A DNA stretch of 40,345 bases from Opitutia bacterium (GCA_014529615.1 JAABVD010000018.1:1-40345); one strand, 5' to 3'; numbered from the stretch's first letter, positions 20,035 to 30,793 are shown. A program made the numbers and translations. Notes: generated from the sequence alone by a model not told the origin.

Positions 20035-20168
20035 CTGACATGCGGGTTAATTGCAACCTCACTTGCCTGATGCGTGTAATAAGGCATTAACAGTATTGAC
20101 GAATGGGTCGTGGGGTTAAGCGAATTCCCTATTCCTGCCAATTTGTCCCGGAACTATCACGATTACAC

Positions 20169-21668
20169 ATGAGAAGCTTCACCCTGATCCCGGCTTTGGC
20201 CCTATTTCTGCCTGGTTTTAGAGCTTTGGCTCAAGATTCCAATTTTTTGTCGGTTAACGAAGCCGTCATCCACTCCCTGCAGCAAAACCTGAACCTGCGT
20301 ATTGAAGGCTTGTCCGTTCTCAATGCGCAGGAGCAAATTGCGGTTCAGGAATCCCAATTCGATACCATAATGTTTACCTCCGCGATTCAACGCGGAAGTC
20401 GCGGCGCGGCCTTGGGAGGCGCTGGAAATGAAATTTCAAATCATCGCAGCGCCGTGCGCGCCGGGGTGTCTCGATTACTGAACACTGGGGCGGAGGTTGA
20501 ATTATCAACCAACTATCAACGCAACAGTCGGAACGACTCCGTTAGCGTTTTGGATCCCGCTCATTCTTCCGACTTGTCCATGTCCTTGCGTCAACCGCTG
20601 CTGCAGGGCTTCGGGTCGGGAATAAACCTGATCCCCGTTCAACAAGCGGAAATTGCATATTTGCAAGCGGAAATGTTTTTGAAATTGGCCGCTCTCGATA
20701 CCATGTCCGCAACCGAGAGCGCTTATTGGGATCTCGCCTACGCCCACAAAGTAAAAGAAGTCCGCACTGCGAGCTTGGAAGTGGCTGAGCAGTTGCTGGA
20801 AGAAAACCGCGAAAGGGAGAGAGTCGGCTTGGCCACCAATATAGAAGTGTTGCAGTCGGAAGCCTCACTGGCCACCCGGCGAGAAGCCATTATTACGGCC
20901 GACGCAATGATCGAAAACAGCCAGGACACCTTGTTTCGCAGAATGGGAAGCACTGATTACCCCGAGGGTTTGATAACGGTAAATCCTCTTCCAAATTTCT
21001 CCGGTGAGCCTATGGGGACCCGGCCTTCGATGACAACAATCCTGGCCAACAATCCCGCATATATCAATCAACAACTCAATGTCCGGATCGCGGAACTCGC
21101 TGCAAAATCAAGCCGCAATTCCACCTTTCCTCAAGTTGATCTTATCGCTGGTGTGGGTTTTTCCAGATCGGACCAGGCCCCGATCGATTCCTTCGGAAAC
21201 ACGCTCCAAAACGATGGATACGACTGGACGGCTGGGGTAGAATTCAGAGTTCCATGGGGACAGCGGGGTGATAAGGCGCGCCACCAACAAGCGCTCAACC
21301 TGGTTCGAAGGGAAGAAATCCGCCTGGAAGAGCTGAAACAGGACTTCGAAGTTGCCAATAGAAACCGTTGGCGTGCCTGGGAGAGCGGTATCGCGCGGGT
21401 AGAGGCCGCCAATGTGTCCCTCGAGCTATCCTCCGAGCAGTTTGAGCGTGAACAGACAAAATACCAAAGCGGCCTTTCCACATTCAGGGAATTATTGGAA
21501 TCTCAGGAAGATTTTGATGAGGCAAATCTGCGGTTTCTCAATGCTATATTGGATGCAATTAAAGCCAAAATTGGAATTATGGCGCTGGATGTCTCCTTGC
21601 CCTTCCGCTACAGTCTCACTTGGGAAACCACCGAATTGTTGATTGCTCCGGAAGAAGTAAATCCCTGA
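20169..21668 (+). CDS. TolC-family outer membrane efflux protein
   Basis: ATG 20169 with signal peptide MRSFTLIPALALFLPGFRALA; LSMSLRQPLLQGFGSGINLIPVQQAEIAYL and long helical repeats typical of OEP domains. Confidence 0.9.
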   Translation: MRSFTLIPALALFLPGFRALAQDSNFLSVNEAVIHSLQQNLNLRIEGLSVLNAQEQIAVQESQFDTIMFTSAIQRGSRGAALGGAGNEISNHRSAVRAGVSRLLNTGAEVELSTNYQRNSRNDSVSVLDPAHSSDLSMSLRQPLLQGFGSGINLIPVQQAEIAYLQAEMFLKLAALDTMSATESAYWDLAYAHKVKEVRTASLEVAEQLLEENRERERVGLATNIEVLQSEASLATRREAIITADAMIENSQDTLFRRMGSTDYPEGLITVNPLPNFSGEPMGTRPSMTTILANNPAYINQQLNVRIAELAAKSSRNSTFPQVDLIAGVGFSRSDQAPIDSFGNTLQNDGYDWTAGVEFRVPWGQRGDKARHQQALNLVRREEIRLEELKQDFEVANRNRWRAWESGIARVEAANVSLELSSEQFEREQTKYQSGLSTFRELLESQEDFDEANLRFLNAILDAIKAKIGIMALDVSLPFRYSLTWETTELLIAPEEVNP

Positions 21669-21712
21669 TAACTTGCAGAGCCCATTTGTTAGCGGCCCGA
21701 AAAATCCTGGCT

Positions 21713-22925
21713 TCACTCAAACCTGAGGGCCTCTACCGGCTGCAATCCGGCAGCCTTATGGGCGGGATACATTCCAAAAATAATCCCAATGGCCGAACAG
21801 GAAATTATGGCTGCTCCCGTCCAGAACCAGGGAAAAATCATGGTTACCTCCATTTTCCAGGCGATGAAATTTCCACAAATAATTCCCAGGATAATCCCGA
21901 AAACTCCACCGACTTCGGATAGAAATACAGCCTCCAACAGGAACTGCTTGAGCACATCCGTTTTGCGAGCCCCAATGGATTTGCGAATCCCGATTTCCCG
22001 CGTCCGCTCCGTAACGCTCACCAGCATGATATTCATAACGCCCACTCCAGCGGTTATCAGGGCAATGGCGCTAATGATCAAGCCGCCCGTTCCAACCATC
22101 AGGGCTATATTATCGAACATATCCTGAATGGCGTTGTTGGAAGTAACCTCAAAATTATTGGGGTCCTCGGGTTTCAAACCGCGCACCACTCGCAACAAAC
22201 CAATCGCCTGGTCCTGATACGCCGGCATTACTTCGAGGGAAGGAGCTTTAACCACCAGATTCAGTGAAGAATAATAGCGGGCGTTTGTGGAAAGAAACCG
22301 GGTAATGGGAATCATCACCATGCGCTCCGGATTTCTACCAAAACCGCGCCCTTTTTCCTTCAATACGCCTACCACCAGGTAGCGCGCTCCCCGTTGTGCG
22401 ATGACTTTACCCAGTGGGTCTTCGTTTGGAAACAAGCTTCGTGCTACCTCGTGACCTATGACCGTCACGGTTCGGCTGAAATCAATATCTTCCGTCGTCA
22501 GGTTTCTGCCGTAATCCAGGGGCGGTCTTGCGATCCTTGTAACGGGCAATTTCGCGGCTATCGGACAGGTGCATGCAAACTTGAACGTCAGACTCCGATT
22601 CGAAAAGTAGTTTAAAGCGTCGTGCTTGCCGGTAGTCGATCTTGGGCCGGTGCCGATAACTCCACCACCCGTCGTTAACCATTACCGCCGGGGTTTTGCT
22701 CACTTCGAAAACGCCATCGCCAAAGACTTCCAATCCCCTGTCGATAGAAGATCGCACGGCCGACAATGCCGTCATCACACTCACCACGGAGAATACGCCT
22801 ATCGCAATACCCAACATGGTCAGGGAAGAGCGCAACTTGTTTGAATTCAGGGATGCCAGCCCCATTTGTACGATCTCCCAAAGGTGAATGCGTTTGCTGC
22901 GGTTGAACTGCTCTTGCTTATTCAT
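21713..22925 (-). pseudogene. MacB-type ABC permease, frameshifted near 22520
   Basis: ORF 22482..22994 (from [48 protein letters not shown]... at 22925) continues in another frame as ORF 21713..22549 (DYGRNLTTEDIDFSRTVTVIGHEVARSLFP...MNIMLVSVTERTREIGIRKSIGAR). Confidence 0.85.
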
Positions 22926-24177
22926 GACGCAATGCGGCGACTGGATCCAGCCGGGAAGCAATAAATGCGGGGACGATGCCGGATAGTATGCCAACGGTTA
23001 CCGAGGCAATCACCCCGGTAAAAACCAGACCAATCGAAAAAACGAAGGGGAAATTCGTAAATGCCCTGTCCAGCCCGAATTTAAAGCCATAGGCAATTCC
23101 CAGGCCAATAAGTCCGCCAACAAAGCAGACCGATACTGCCTCGATCAAAAACTGCAGCAAAATGGACGATCTGCGGGCGCCGACGGCCCGGCGGGTACCG
23201 ATTTCCCGTGTTCGTTCTTTTACGCCTACGAAAGAGATATTCATAATCCCGATCGCACCCACGAATAATGCCAGTCCGGTTATTCCAAAACCCGCCACGG
23301 CCAATCCCGTTTTGACCGGACCCAGGTCGTCCTCTATGGAATCGGTACTGTTCACCGAAAAATTGTCCTCCTCCTCCGCAACCTGGCCATGCAATCGACG
23401 CATGGCCCCTATCAACTCATAGCGGGCCTCTTCCTTATCCGCTTCGGCCCTCATTTTTACCCGAATCTCGGTGTGCCAGTTCCAGTTGTAATGTTTCCTC
23501 AACCATTTCAAGGGTACAATGGCGTAAGTATCGGAACTCATTAAACCGAAGAAAGACCCCATTCGGGAGAACACCCCAATGACTTCCAGCCGTCTCCCCT
23601 TGGCCTGAACCGTTTTACCCAAGGCGGACTCATAAGGAAACAGGGCCTGTGCCACGTCATATCCCACAACAACCACTCCACGACCGGCGGCCGCTTCCAC
23701 CTGGGTAAAGAACCGCCCCTCTTCCACCGCCGCACTATTTACAAACTGAAAATTTTCGGCCGTTCCCAGGGTGTAGGTATTCGATACGGCATGTTCGGTC
23801 GTCTTGATCTCTCCCCGAGGATACCAGAATACCGTGGCAGCTCCCCGAAACAGCGTTGAACCTTTTGTTTCAGCAATAATTTCGTTCAATCCCTCGGCTT
23901 CCTCGTCTCTGATGTAAGGACGATTACGCATTTTTTTCCATTCATCTTCTCCCGCATCCCAGGGGTATCTCGTTACGTAAAAAACATCCGTACCAATGAT
24001 ATCGAGACTGTTGTTAACCCCTTTATCGATGCCATTCATGGCCGTTCCCATCAAAGTGATAGCCAGCACTCCAATGATGACCCCCAGCATGGTAAGCAAG
24101 GCCCGGGTCTTATGCGTATTCAATTGCTCGGCGGCAATGTAAATACTTTCAACAATCTCTGTAAGAAAGCGTTTCAA
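22918..24177 (-). CDS. MacB-type ABC transporter permease
   Basis: [68 protein letters not shown]. Confidence 0.93.
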   Translation of the reverse strand: MKRFLTEIVESIYIAAEQLNTHKTRALLTMLGVIIGVLAITLMGTAMNGIDKGVNNSLDIIGTDVFYVTRYPWDAGEDEWKKMRNRPYIRDEEAEGLNEIIAETKGSTLFRGAATVFWYPRGEIKTTEHAVSNTYTLGTAENFQFVNSAAVEEGRFFTQVEAAAGRGVVVVGYDVAQALFPYESALGKTVQAKGRRLEVIGVFSRMGSFFGLMSSDTYAIVPLKWLRKHYNWNWHTEIRVKMRAEADKEEARYELIGAMRRLHGQVAEEEDNFSVNSTDSIEDDLGPVKTGLAVAGFGITGLALFVGAIGIMNISFVGVKERTREIGTRRAVGARRSSILLQFLIEAVSVCFVGGLIGLGIAYGFKFGLDRAFTNFPFVFSIGLVFTGVIASVTVGILSGIVPAFIASRLDPVAALRHE

Positions 24178-24896
24178 TCGCCGTGTCCATTCAACTGATC
24201 GGATTCAATTCGCCCATCCATGAGCCGAACAAAACGATGTGCGTGTATGGCGACGTGCTCTTCGTGAGTAACCACGATGATCGTATTGCCCTGTTCGTGC
24301 AACTCGTCGAACAATTCCATGATTTCCGTACCGGTTTTAGAGTCCAGGTTCCCGGTTGGCTCATCCGCCAGAAGTATCGACGGGTCGTTGACCAAGGCCC
24401 GGGCAACGGCAACGCGCTGCCTTTGTCCACCGGATAGCTCGTTCGGTTTATGGGTCAGGCGATGACCCAGGCCGACCCGCTCGCAGGCCATCCGGGCTTT
24501 CTCCTCCCGCTCCCATTTGGGAAGCCCCGCGTAAATCAAGGGCAACTCCACGTTGCGCAGCGTGGTCGCTCGGGCCAAAAGGTTAAAACTCTGAAATACA
24601 AATCCGATTCTCTGATTGCGGATAAAGGCCAGTTCGTTATCGTTCATCAGGGCGACGTCCTCCCCTTCAAATAGATATTGTCCGGAGGTCGGTGTATCCA
24701 GACAACCCAGCATGTTCATCAATGTCGATTTGCCGCTTCCCGATGGCCCCATTATGGCCACGAATTCATTCTCATAAATCTTGAGGTCGACCCCATCCAA
24801 TGCCCGTACCACGTTTTCCTTGCCCAGGTCATAAATTTTTTCTACCCGGCCGATATCGATAATTGGCGCCCCGTTACTCCGGTATGGTTGCATCAT
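24174..24896 (-). CDS. MacB/LolD-type ABC transporter ATP-binding protein
   Basis: Walker [25 protein letters not shown] signature, Walker [13 protein letters not shown]. Confidence 0.96.
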   Translation of the reverse strand: MMQPYRSNGAPIIDIGRVEKIYDLGKENVVRALDGVDLKIYENEFVAIMGPSGSGKSTLMNMLGCLDTPTSGQYLFEGEDVALMNDNELAFIRNQRIGFVFQSFNLLARATTLRNVELPLIYAGLPKWEREEKARMACERVGLGHRLTHKPNELSGGQRQRVAVARALVNDPSILLADEPTGNLDSKTGTEIMELFDELHEQGNTIIVVTHEEHVAIHAHRFVRLMDGRIESDQLNGHGD

Positions 24897-24940
24897 TTTC
24901 CAGACTCCCTTTCAGCCAACCGTGACCGTTTACGGGCTGG

Positions 24941-24994
24941 CCCGCATGTCTCGCAAAATGCGTAGCGCAGTAGAAAATTTGTGAGACATGTGGG
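24941..24994. repeat. Palindromic element with 17-bp arms
   Basis: cccgcatgtctcgcaaa (24941-24957) and tttgtgagacatgtggg (24978-24994): 15/17 complementary, two remaining positions wobble-compatible. Half-copies near 20039, 26397 and 32486. Confidence 0.8.
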
Positions 24995-26347
24995 CTAACT
25001 CTTTCCTTCCTCCAAATCCCTGTCCTTGTCCGGATTCTTGATTTTTACCTCCATGTCGTGATTCAACTGCCTCGTAATGGCACGATAACTACCTGAAACC
25101 ACCTTCTCACCTACCTTTATGCCCTCCTCGATTACGATGTAGGTATTATCGGCAATGCCCGTCTTAACCTCCCGCATGATGGATTTTCCGTCTTTCAACA
25201 CAAATACAATGCGCTGCAAGTCTTCATTTGCCTGCCGCTTTTCCTGGCGAGTTTGGTCATCAGCCATACGTTTTTTCCCGGAAATGAGGCTCTTGTCTTC
25301 GGCATCCCGGTTTTTCTCATCCTCCTGGCCCACACCCGGATCGAGCGCCTTTCTGACATCCTCTTTTTTGCGCACGGTGACCGATTGCATGGGCACCGAG
25401 ATCGCATTGTTGACCGTTTCCGTTTCAATGTCGGCCGTCGCCGTCATGCCCGGGCGCAATTGCGGGCTCGGTTTATCCAGGCGAATGCGCACCTCGAAGG
25501 TCGTCAATTGATCGTTGTCTTGCCGCACATTGGCGGCCGAACTGGATATCTCGGTCACCCAGCCATCAAATTCTTCATCCGGTATGGCGTCCACCTCGAC
25601 GGTGGCTTTGTCGTTGACCTTTACGTGGACGATATCGGTTTCGCTCACCTCGATGCGAACCTCCATGTTGCTGAGGTCCGCCACGCGCAATATTTCAGTT
25701 CCGGCAAACTGCCCCGTGCCAACAACCCGCTCTCCAAGCTCGGCCCCGAGCTTGGTAATGGTCCCATTCATCGGTGCAAAAGTGACCGTTTTCGACAACG
25801 CTTCCTCCGCTTCTTCCCAGGATGATTTTGCTCGTTCAATTTCCAGCATGGCGGACTCCTCCTGAACCTTTCGGATTTCCAGCAAGGTTCGCCCATCCTC
25901 CAGCTCCTTTTCACTGACAAAGCCTTTAGTGAACAGCTCCTCCACCCGACCCAGATCCTGTTGGGCTTGCAAGCGTTGCGCTTTCGCTTCCAATGATCGT
26001 GCCTCCGCCGTGTTGATCGACACCTTGCGTTGCCGCAGTTGCGTCTCGTAGCGATCCGGATCCACTTTTACCAAGAGGTCTCCCTTCTCCACCCGTTGAC
26101 CCTCAACCACGGGCAACTCGATGATTTCACCCGCCACTTCGGAGGAAATCTTGACTTCGATCTCGGGAAAAATCCTACCCGTGGCAGATACCATGCTGGT
26201 AATGGATCTTCGTTCCGCCTCTTCGACCGTCACCTCGATCAGATCTTCCTTTTTCCAATTTATTGCCACTACGATCGAGCCGGCAATTACCGCAATGAGA
26301 ACGGAAAATACGGCAATCTTTGTCTTTGACTTTCTTCTGCGATTCAC
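24995..26347 (-). CDS. HlyD/MacA-type periplasmic adaptor (efflux RND/ABC adaptor)
   Basis: N-terminal TM anchor, GRIFPEIEVKISSEVAGEIIELPVVEGQRVEKGDLLVKVDPDRYE, coiled coil, VGTGQFAGTEILRVADLSNMEVRIEVSETDI, LRPGMTATADIET. Confidence 0.93.
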   Translation of the reverse strand: MNRRRKSKTKIAVFSVLIAVIAGSIVVAINWKKEDLIEVTVEEAERRSITSMVSATGRIFPEIEVKISSEVAGEIIELPVVEGQRVEKGDLLVKVDPDRYETQLRQRKVSINTAEARSLEAKAQRLQAQQDLGRVEELFTKGFVSEKELEDGRTLLEIRKVQEESAMLEIERAKSSWEEAEEALSKTVTFAPMNGTITKLGAELGERVVGTGQFAGTEILRVADLSNMEVRIEVSETDIVHVKVNDKATVEVDAIPDEEFDGWVTEISSSAANVRQDNDQLTTFEVRIRLDKPSPQLRPGMTATADIETETVNNAISVPMQSVTVRKKEDVRKALDPGVGQEDEKNRDAEDKSLISGKKRMADDQTRQEKRQANEDLQRIVFVLKDGKSIMREVKTGIADNTYIVIEEGIKVGEKVVSGSYRAITRQLNHDMEVKIKNPDKDRDLEEGKS

Positions 26348-26430
26348 TTGGCGAATTTTAAAAATTTATCGTAACAACTCAGGTCTCCGTTGCCTAGCCT
26401 GCATTTCTCACAAATTTTCATGTGATGGTG

Positions 26431-26521
26431 ATTGCGAAACTGTAGGCGGGGGTTTATCCCCCAATTGAGGTGAGGTCATTTGGAAGATCGGGGGATATAC
26501 CCCCGCCTACAGTTTCGCAAT
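26431..26521. repeat. Long inverted repeat with 32-bp arms
   Basis: attgcgaaactgtaggcgggggtttatccccc (26431-26462) against gggggatatacccccgcctacagtttcgcaat (26490-26521): 31/32 complementary. Each arm contains an inner GGGGG...CCCCC palindrome. Confidence 0.92.
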
Positions 26522-26647
26522 ATGTTTCTATAAAATTAGTTAAAAACTCATTGACCCGAAATCAATCCAATCAGTTGCACTTTTTTGGCGGAATCAGTTG
26601 CATGCAATAAAGCTATCTTTAGCCTGCTCATCCTTTCCTTTTGCCCC

Positions 26648-29419
26648 ATGCCTGAATTGCCCAAAGCCTACGATGCGCATCTGGTCGAGTCCAAATGGTA
26701 CCGCCATTGGGAAGAGCAAGGCGCCTTTTCCGCACGACCCGACAACACCCGCGATCCGTTCGTGATCATGATACCCCCTCCCAATGTGACGGGGATGCTT
26801 CACATGGGACACATCCTGAACAATACCCTGCAGGACATGCTGGTGCGCCGGGCCCGACTGGAAGGCAAAGTTGCGCTTTGGCAGCCGGGAACCGACCACG
26901 CCGGAATCGCCACCCAAACCAAAGTCGAACGCGAACTGCGCAAGGAGGGCCTGCACCGCCGCGACCTCGGCCGGGAAAAGTTCATCGAAAAGGTCTGGGA
27001 ATGGAAAGAAAAACACGGCGACATCATTTTCCGGCAATTGCGCAAACTGGGAGCCTCCTGCGATTGGAAGCGGTCTACCTTCACCTTGGATGAAGGATAC
27101 GAGCGGGCCGTCCTGACTGCTTTCGTCAAACTCTACCATCGCGGTTACATTTACCGGGGATTGCGCATGTGCAACTGGTGCCCGGCCAGCCAGACCGCGC
27201 TCAGTAATGAGGAGGTCATCATGAAACCCCAGAAAGGCAAGCTTTGGGTAATCCGCTACCAATTGGTCGAACCGGACAGGCGACCGGATGGTTCCCTGCG
27301 CAACCACCTGGAGATATCCACCACTCGGCCCGAGACCCTGATGGGGGATACCGCCGTAGCCGTCCACCCGGAGGACGCGCGTTACAAACACCTCATTGGC
27401 AAGGGCATTTTCCGGCCCTTCCCCAGAGCTGAAATCCCCATTATCGGGGACCGGGCGGTAGATCGTGAATTCGGGACCGGTTGTCTCAAGGTCACTCCTG
27501 CTCACGATCCCCTCGACTTCGAGATCGGCCAGCGCCACGGCCTGCCCAACCTCGACATCCTCAATCCCGACGCCACCTTGAACGCATTGGCCGGAGAACC
27601 ATTCCTCGGGTTGGACCGATACGAAGCCCGCACCGTGGCGGTCAATCTCTTGAACGAGCAAGGCCTCATGGTGAAGGAGGAGGACTATGAAAATAACGTG
27701 GGATTTTCCGAACGGGCCGACGTGGCCGTAGAACCGCGGCTGACCGAACAGTGGTGGCTGCGCTATCCCAAGGTAAACGAGGCCATAGAGGCCGCAGACA
27801 AGGGGTTTGTCAGGTTCCACCCCAAACGATGGGAAAACGTCTACCTCCATTGGCTCAAACATGGGCAGAAAAATCAAATCGACTGGTGCTTGAGCCGGCA
27901 ACTCTGGTGGGGACACCGCATCCCGGTCTGGTATTGCAAAGGCATCGAACGAAGCGACCTCGACCTGGAAAACCCGGATCACGTCCACGTTTCCGTGGAT
28001 GGTCCGCCCGATCCGCAGAACTGGGTGAGAGAGGAAGACGTCCTCGATACCTGGGCCTCCTCCTGGTTGTGGCCCTTCGCCACTTTGGGATGGCCCGATG
28101 ATGATCCGCAGAAATGGGCCGATCTGAAATATTTCTATCCCACCTCTGTTCTGGTCACCGGGTTTGATATCATTTTCCTGTGGGTCGCCCGCATGATCAT
28201 GGCCGGCCTCGAACTCATGGGTCCGGAGAAAAAGGAGCTTACGGGCGAGGATATGGCTGAGCGCATTCCTTTCCGGGACGTCTACATTACCGGCCTTATT
28301 CGGGACGCCACCCGCCGCAAGATGTCCAAGTCCTTGGGCAATTCCCCCGATCCCCTCCGGTTGATCGAAAAATATGGGGCCGATGGCCTGCGTTTCGGCA
28401 TCGTCAACATTGCTCCCAGCGGACAAGACATTCTTTTTTCCGAACAGCGTATCGAGATCGGTCGCAACTTTTGCAACAAGTTGTGGAATGCCTGCCGCTT
28501 TCGTCAACTGAGCGGGCCCTCCTCAGACAACAGCTCCTTGAGAACCATCGTCTCGCGCATCCATGGCGAATTGCTGGACGATTATGATCACTGGATCCTG
28601 ACCCGCCTTTTGCAGGCCAATCAGGACTTGGGCCGCGCCTACAAAAATTTCCAGTGTCACTCCATTACGCGGCTCCTCTACGACTTCTTCTGGCGGGATT
28701 TTTGCGACACCTATGTGGAGGTGAGCAAATCCAAAATGGGCCGGGAGGACATGAAGGAGAGCGTTTTGGCCATCCAGGACCTGGTCATTCGCCAACTCCT
28801 CCTCATGGCCCAGCCCCTGACCCCCTTTATTGCCGAGGAACTCTGGAGCCTGCTCGGATACGGGGTGGGGGATTCCTTGATTCAAGACAACGCCATCGAA
28901 TCCTCGCCCGCCCTTGAAGTTGCCCTGCGCGACAACGAGGTCATCCTGGACCGGACAACTGCCCGGCAAGTTGATCGCCTCGACGAGTTGGTCAAAAAAA
29001 CACGGGCCCTCAAAGCCGGTTGCCAAATGGGCAACAATAAGAACGTAACCCTCTACTATAAAGCAGGTCCTTCTGAAAGCGAGCGGATAGAATCCAATCG
29101 CGACTCCCTCACCCGGTTGATGGGGGTCGCAGAGTTGACCGCATCCCCGGAGGACATGGATTTACCAGCCGCCGTGTGCGACCTCGCCACCGTTTTCCTG
29201 GATTTGTCTGGCTCTCCCGACGTGGCCTCGGAGAGGCGGCGCCTTGAGAAGGAACTGACCAAGCTCCACAAAGCCATCCTGGCCGGAGAAGCCAGGCTCG
29301 GGAACCAAGCCTTTTTGAACAAGGCGCCTCCTCGGATCGTGGAGGGGGCCAAGTCGAAATTGGCCGATGCGACGGCAAAGAAAACCGAGTTGGAAAAAAT
29401 CCTCGCCCGCCTCGGTTGA
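26648..29419 (+). CDS. valS: Valyl-tRNA synthetase
   Basis: MPELPKAYDAHLVESKWYRHWEEQGAF, PPPNVTGMLHMGHILNNTLQD (HIGH-type), RRKMSKSLGNSPDPL (KMSKS), C-terminal coiled coil. Confidence 0.97.
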   Translation: MPELPKAYDAHLVESKWYRHWEEQGAFSARPDNTRDPFVIMIPPPNVTGMLHMGHILNNTLQDMLVRRARLEGKVALWQPGTDHAGIATQTKVERELRKEGLHRRDLGREKFIEKVWEWKEKHGDIIFRQLRKLGASCDWKRSTFTLDEGYERAVLTAFVKLYHRGYIYRGLRMCNWCPASQTALSNEEVIMKPQKGKLWVIRYQLVEPDRRPDGSLRNHLEISTTRPETLMGDTAVAVHPEDARYKHLIGKGIFRPFPRAEIPIIGDRAVDREFGTGCLKVTPAHDPLDFEIGQRHGLPNLDILNPDATLNALAGEPFLGLDRYEARTVAVNLLNEQGLMVKEEDYENNVGFSERADVAVEPRLTEQWWLRYPKVNEAIEAADKGFVRFHPKRWENVYLHWLKHGQKNQIDWCLSRQLWWGHRIPVWYCKGIERSDLDLENPDHVHVSVDGPPDPQNWVREEDVLDTWASSWLWPFATLGWPDDDPQKWADLKYFYPTSVLVTGFDIIFLWVARMIMAGLELMGPEKKELTGEDMAERIPFRDVYITGLIRDATRRKMSKSLGNSPDPLRLIEKYGADGLRFGIVNIAPSGQDILFSEQRIEIGRNFCNKLWNACRFRQLSGPSSDNSSLRTIVSRIHGELLDDYDHWILTRLLQANQDLGRAYKNFQCHSITRLLYDFFWRDFCDTYVEVSKSKMGREDMKESVLAIQDLVIRQLLLMAQPLTPFIAEELWSLLGYGVGDSLIQDNAIESSPALEVALRDNEVILDRTTARQVDRLDELVKKTRALKAGCQMGNNKNVTLYYKAGPSESERIESNRDSLTRLMGVAELTASPEDMDLPAAVCDLATVFLDLSGSPDVASERRRLEKELTKLHKAILAGEARLGNQAFLNKAPPRIVEGAKSKLADATAKKTELEKILARLG

Positions 29420-29487
29420 GGGGTCGGCCGGCTCCCGGTATGATTTGACTCGCTTCTCCGCATTGGTTCCAATGCCCTCTCTTTCTC

Positions 29488-29564
29488 GGGCCCTTAGCTC
29501 AGTTGGTTAGAGCAAACGACTCATAATCGTTTGGTCCTCGGTTCAAGTCCGAGAGGGCCCACCA
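29488..29564 (+). tRNA. tRNA with CAT anticodon; probably Ile2 (lysidine type) rather than elongator Met
   Basis: GGGCCCTTAGCTCAGTTGGTTAGAGCAAACGACTCATAATCGTTTGGTCCTCGGTTCAAGTCCGAGAGGGCCCACCA. The C4-G69/C5-G68 acceptor pairs fit TilS-type Ile2; a Met call cannot be excluded. Confidence 0.95.
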
Positions 29565-29625
29565 TCCCAAGTACGACTTTTTCAGTCGTTAACCCAATGA
29601 CGGCGTATCCGTGCTTATCCATCAC

Positions 29626-29890
29626 CTGGCTTTTACGCCAACGGCGTTAAACTCCAAAGCCCAGCGTCGCGTAGCGCACGCTGGATCGCCGATCGCCCAT
29701 AGGATTGAACCCCAACGGGGTTCCAAAAATTATTACCAAAATGCCTTGGGATGGATTCATTGTGGAACCCCGTTGGGGTTCGTTATTTTTTGCCCATTAC
29801 AACCCAGTGTGCGCTGTGCGACACTGGGCTTTGGAGTGGAACTGCTTTGCAGTTCATTCCAGTGTGGTGTCCCGGAAATTCCTTTTAACA
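29626..29890. repeat. Composite palindromic repeat, locus 2
   Basis: Same modules as locus 1, with an extra inverted AACCCC.GGGGTT copy (ggaaccccgttggggttc) and tgtcccggaaattcctt at its right end. Confidence 0.88.
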
Positions 29891-29910
29891 ATACCGCAGC
29901 GAATTTTAAT

Positions 29911-29983
29911 TTGTAGGAGCGGCTTTACCCCGCGGTCCCACGAAACAGCATCGAAGCAATCGCGGCGTAAAGCCGCTCCTACA
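29911..29983. repeat. REP-like inverted repeat (tgtaggagcggctttac...gtaaagccgctcctaca)
   Basis: tgtaggagcggcttta and taaagccgctcctaca are exact reverse complements. Confidence 0.88.
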
Positions 29984-30097
29984 ACTGAAAACCACCATTT
30001 TTCGATCAGGATCAGTATTGAAATGGCAGGACATCCTGCCTGTGCGTCACCGCACGCAGATAGGGGGAATGTCCGCCCTCCTTTTTCCTCTCTCTGA

Positions 30098-30125
30098 ACT
30101 CTGAACTCTGAACTCTGAACTCTTC
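30098..30125. repeat. Short tandem repeat, four copies of 7-bp tctgaac
   Basis: tctgaactctgaactctgaactctgaactct. Confidence 0.85.
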
Positions 30126-30202
30126 TCCCTCCGCGCCCATTCCTTGAAGGTTTTCCGAAAATCTGGTTGGAATGCCCTCCCACTTGACCCAACTTAGGGA
30201 TT

Positions 30203-30772
30203 ATGACCCCTCGACAGCGGGAGATCTTGCAAATTTTCGAATCCTCAAAGGCGCTGCTTCGGGGCCATTTCGTTCTGCGGTCGGGCTTGGTAAGCGGACA
30301 CTACTTCCAGTGCGCACGATTGGGAGAGCGCCTGGAAAAGGTGCAGCGGTTGGCCGAATTACTGCTGGAAGATCTGGGGGACCTGGAATTCGAAACCGTC
30401 CTGGCTCCGGCCATGGGAGGCTTGGTCATTGGGCAGGAAGTCGCCCGACAGGCCGGGGCGCGCTATATTTTCGCGGAAAAGGAAAATGACATCCTGGTCA
30501 TGCGCAGGGGCTTCAAACTGGCCCAGGGAGAGAAAGTGCTGATCGTAGAAGACGTTATCACTCGTGGGGGCAGAGCCCGGGAGGCCATCGAGATTGCCAG
30601 AAGGCGCCGGGCCGAGGTGGTCGGCTTGGCCCTGCTGGTGGACCGAAGCGCCGGGAAGGCCGCTTTTGACCTCCCGGTGGTTTCCCTGGCCCAATTCAAC
30701 TTTCCAACCTACCACCCGGAAAACATTCCTCCCGAATTGGCCGCCCTCCCCCCGGAAAAGCCTGGCAGTTGA
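30203..30772 (+). CDS. pyrE: Orotate phosphoribosyltransferase
   Basis: FVLRSGLVSGHYFQCARLGERLEKVQRL, LAPAMGGLVIGQEVARQ, KVLIVEDVITRGGRAREAIEI (PRPP motif). Confidence 0.95.
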   Translation: MTPRQREILQIFESSKALLRGHFVLRSGLVSGHYFQCARLGERLEKVQRLAELLLEDLGDLEFETVLAPAMGGLVIGQEVARQAGARYIFAEKENDILVMRRGFKLAQGEKVLIVEDVITRGGRAREAIEIARRRRAEVVGLALLVDRSAGKAAFDLPVVSLAQFNFPTYHPENIPPELAALPPEKPGS

Positions 30773-30793
30773 CCCGGATTCATCCCCGAACCG

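Noticed and set aside
26594-28507. 637-aa minus-strand ORF
   Set aside because: Antisense to valS, which has clear HIGH/KMSKS motifs; the antisense frame is a by-product of codon composition.
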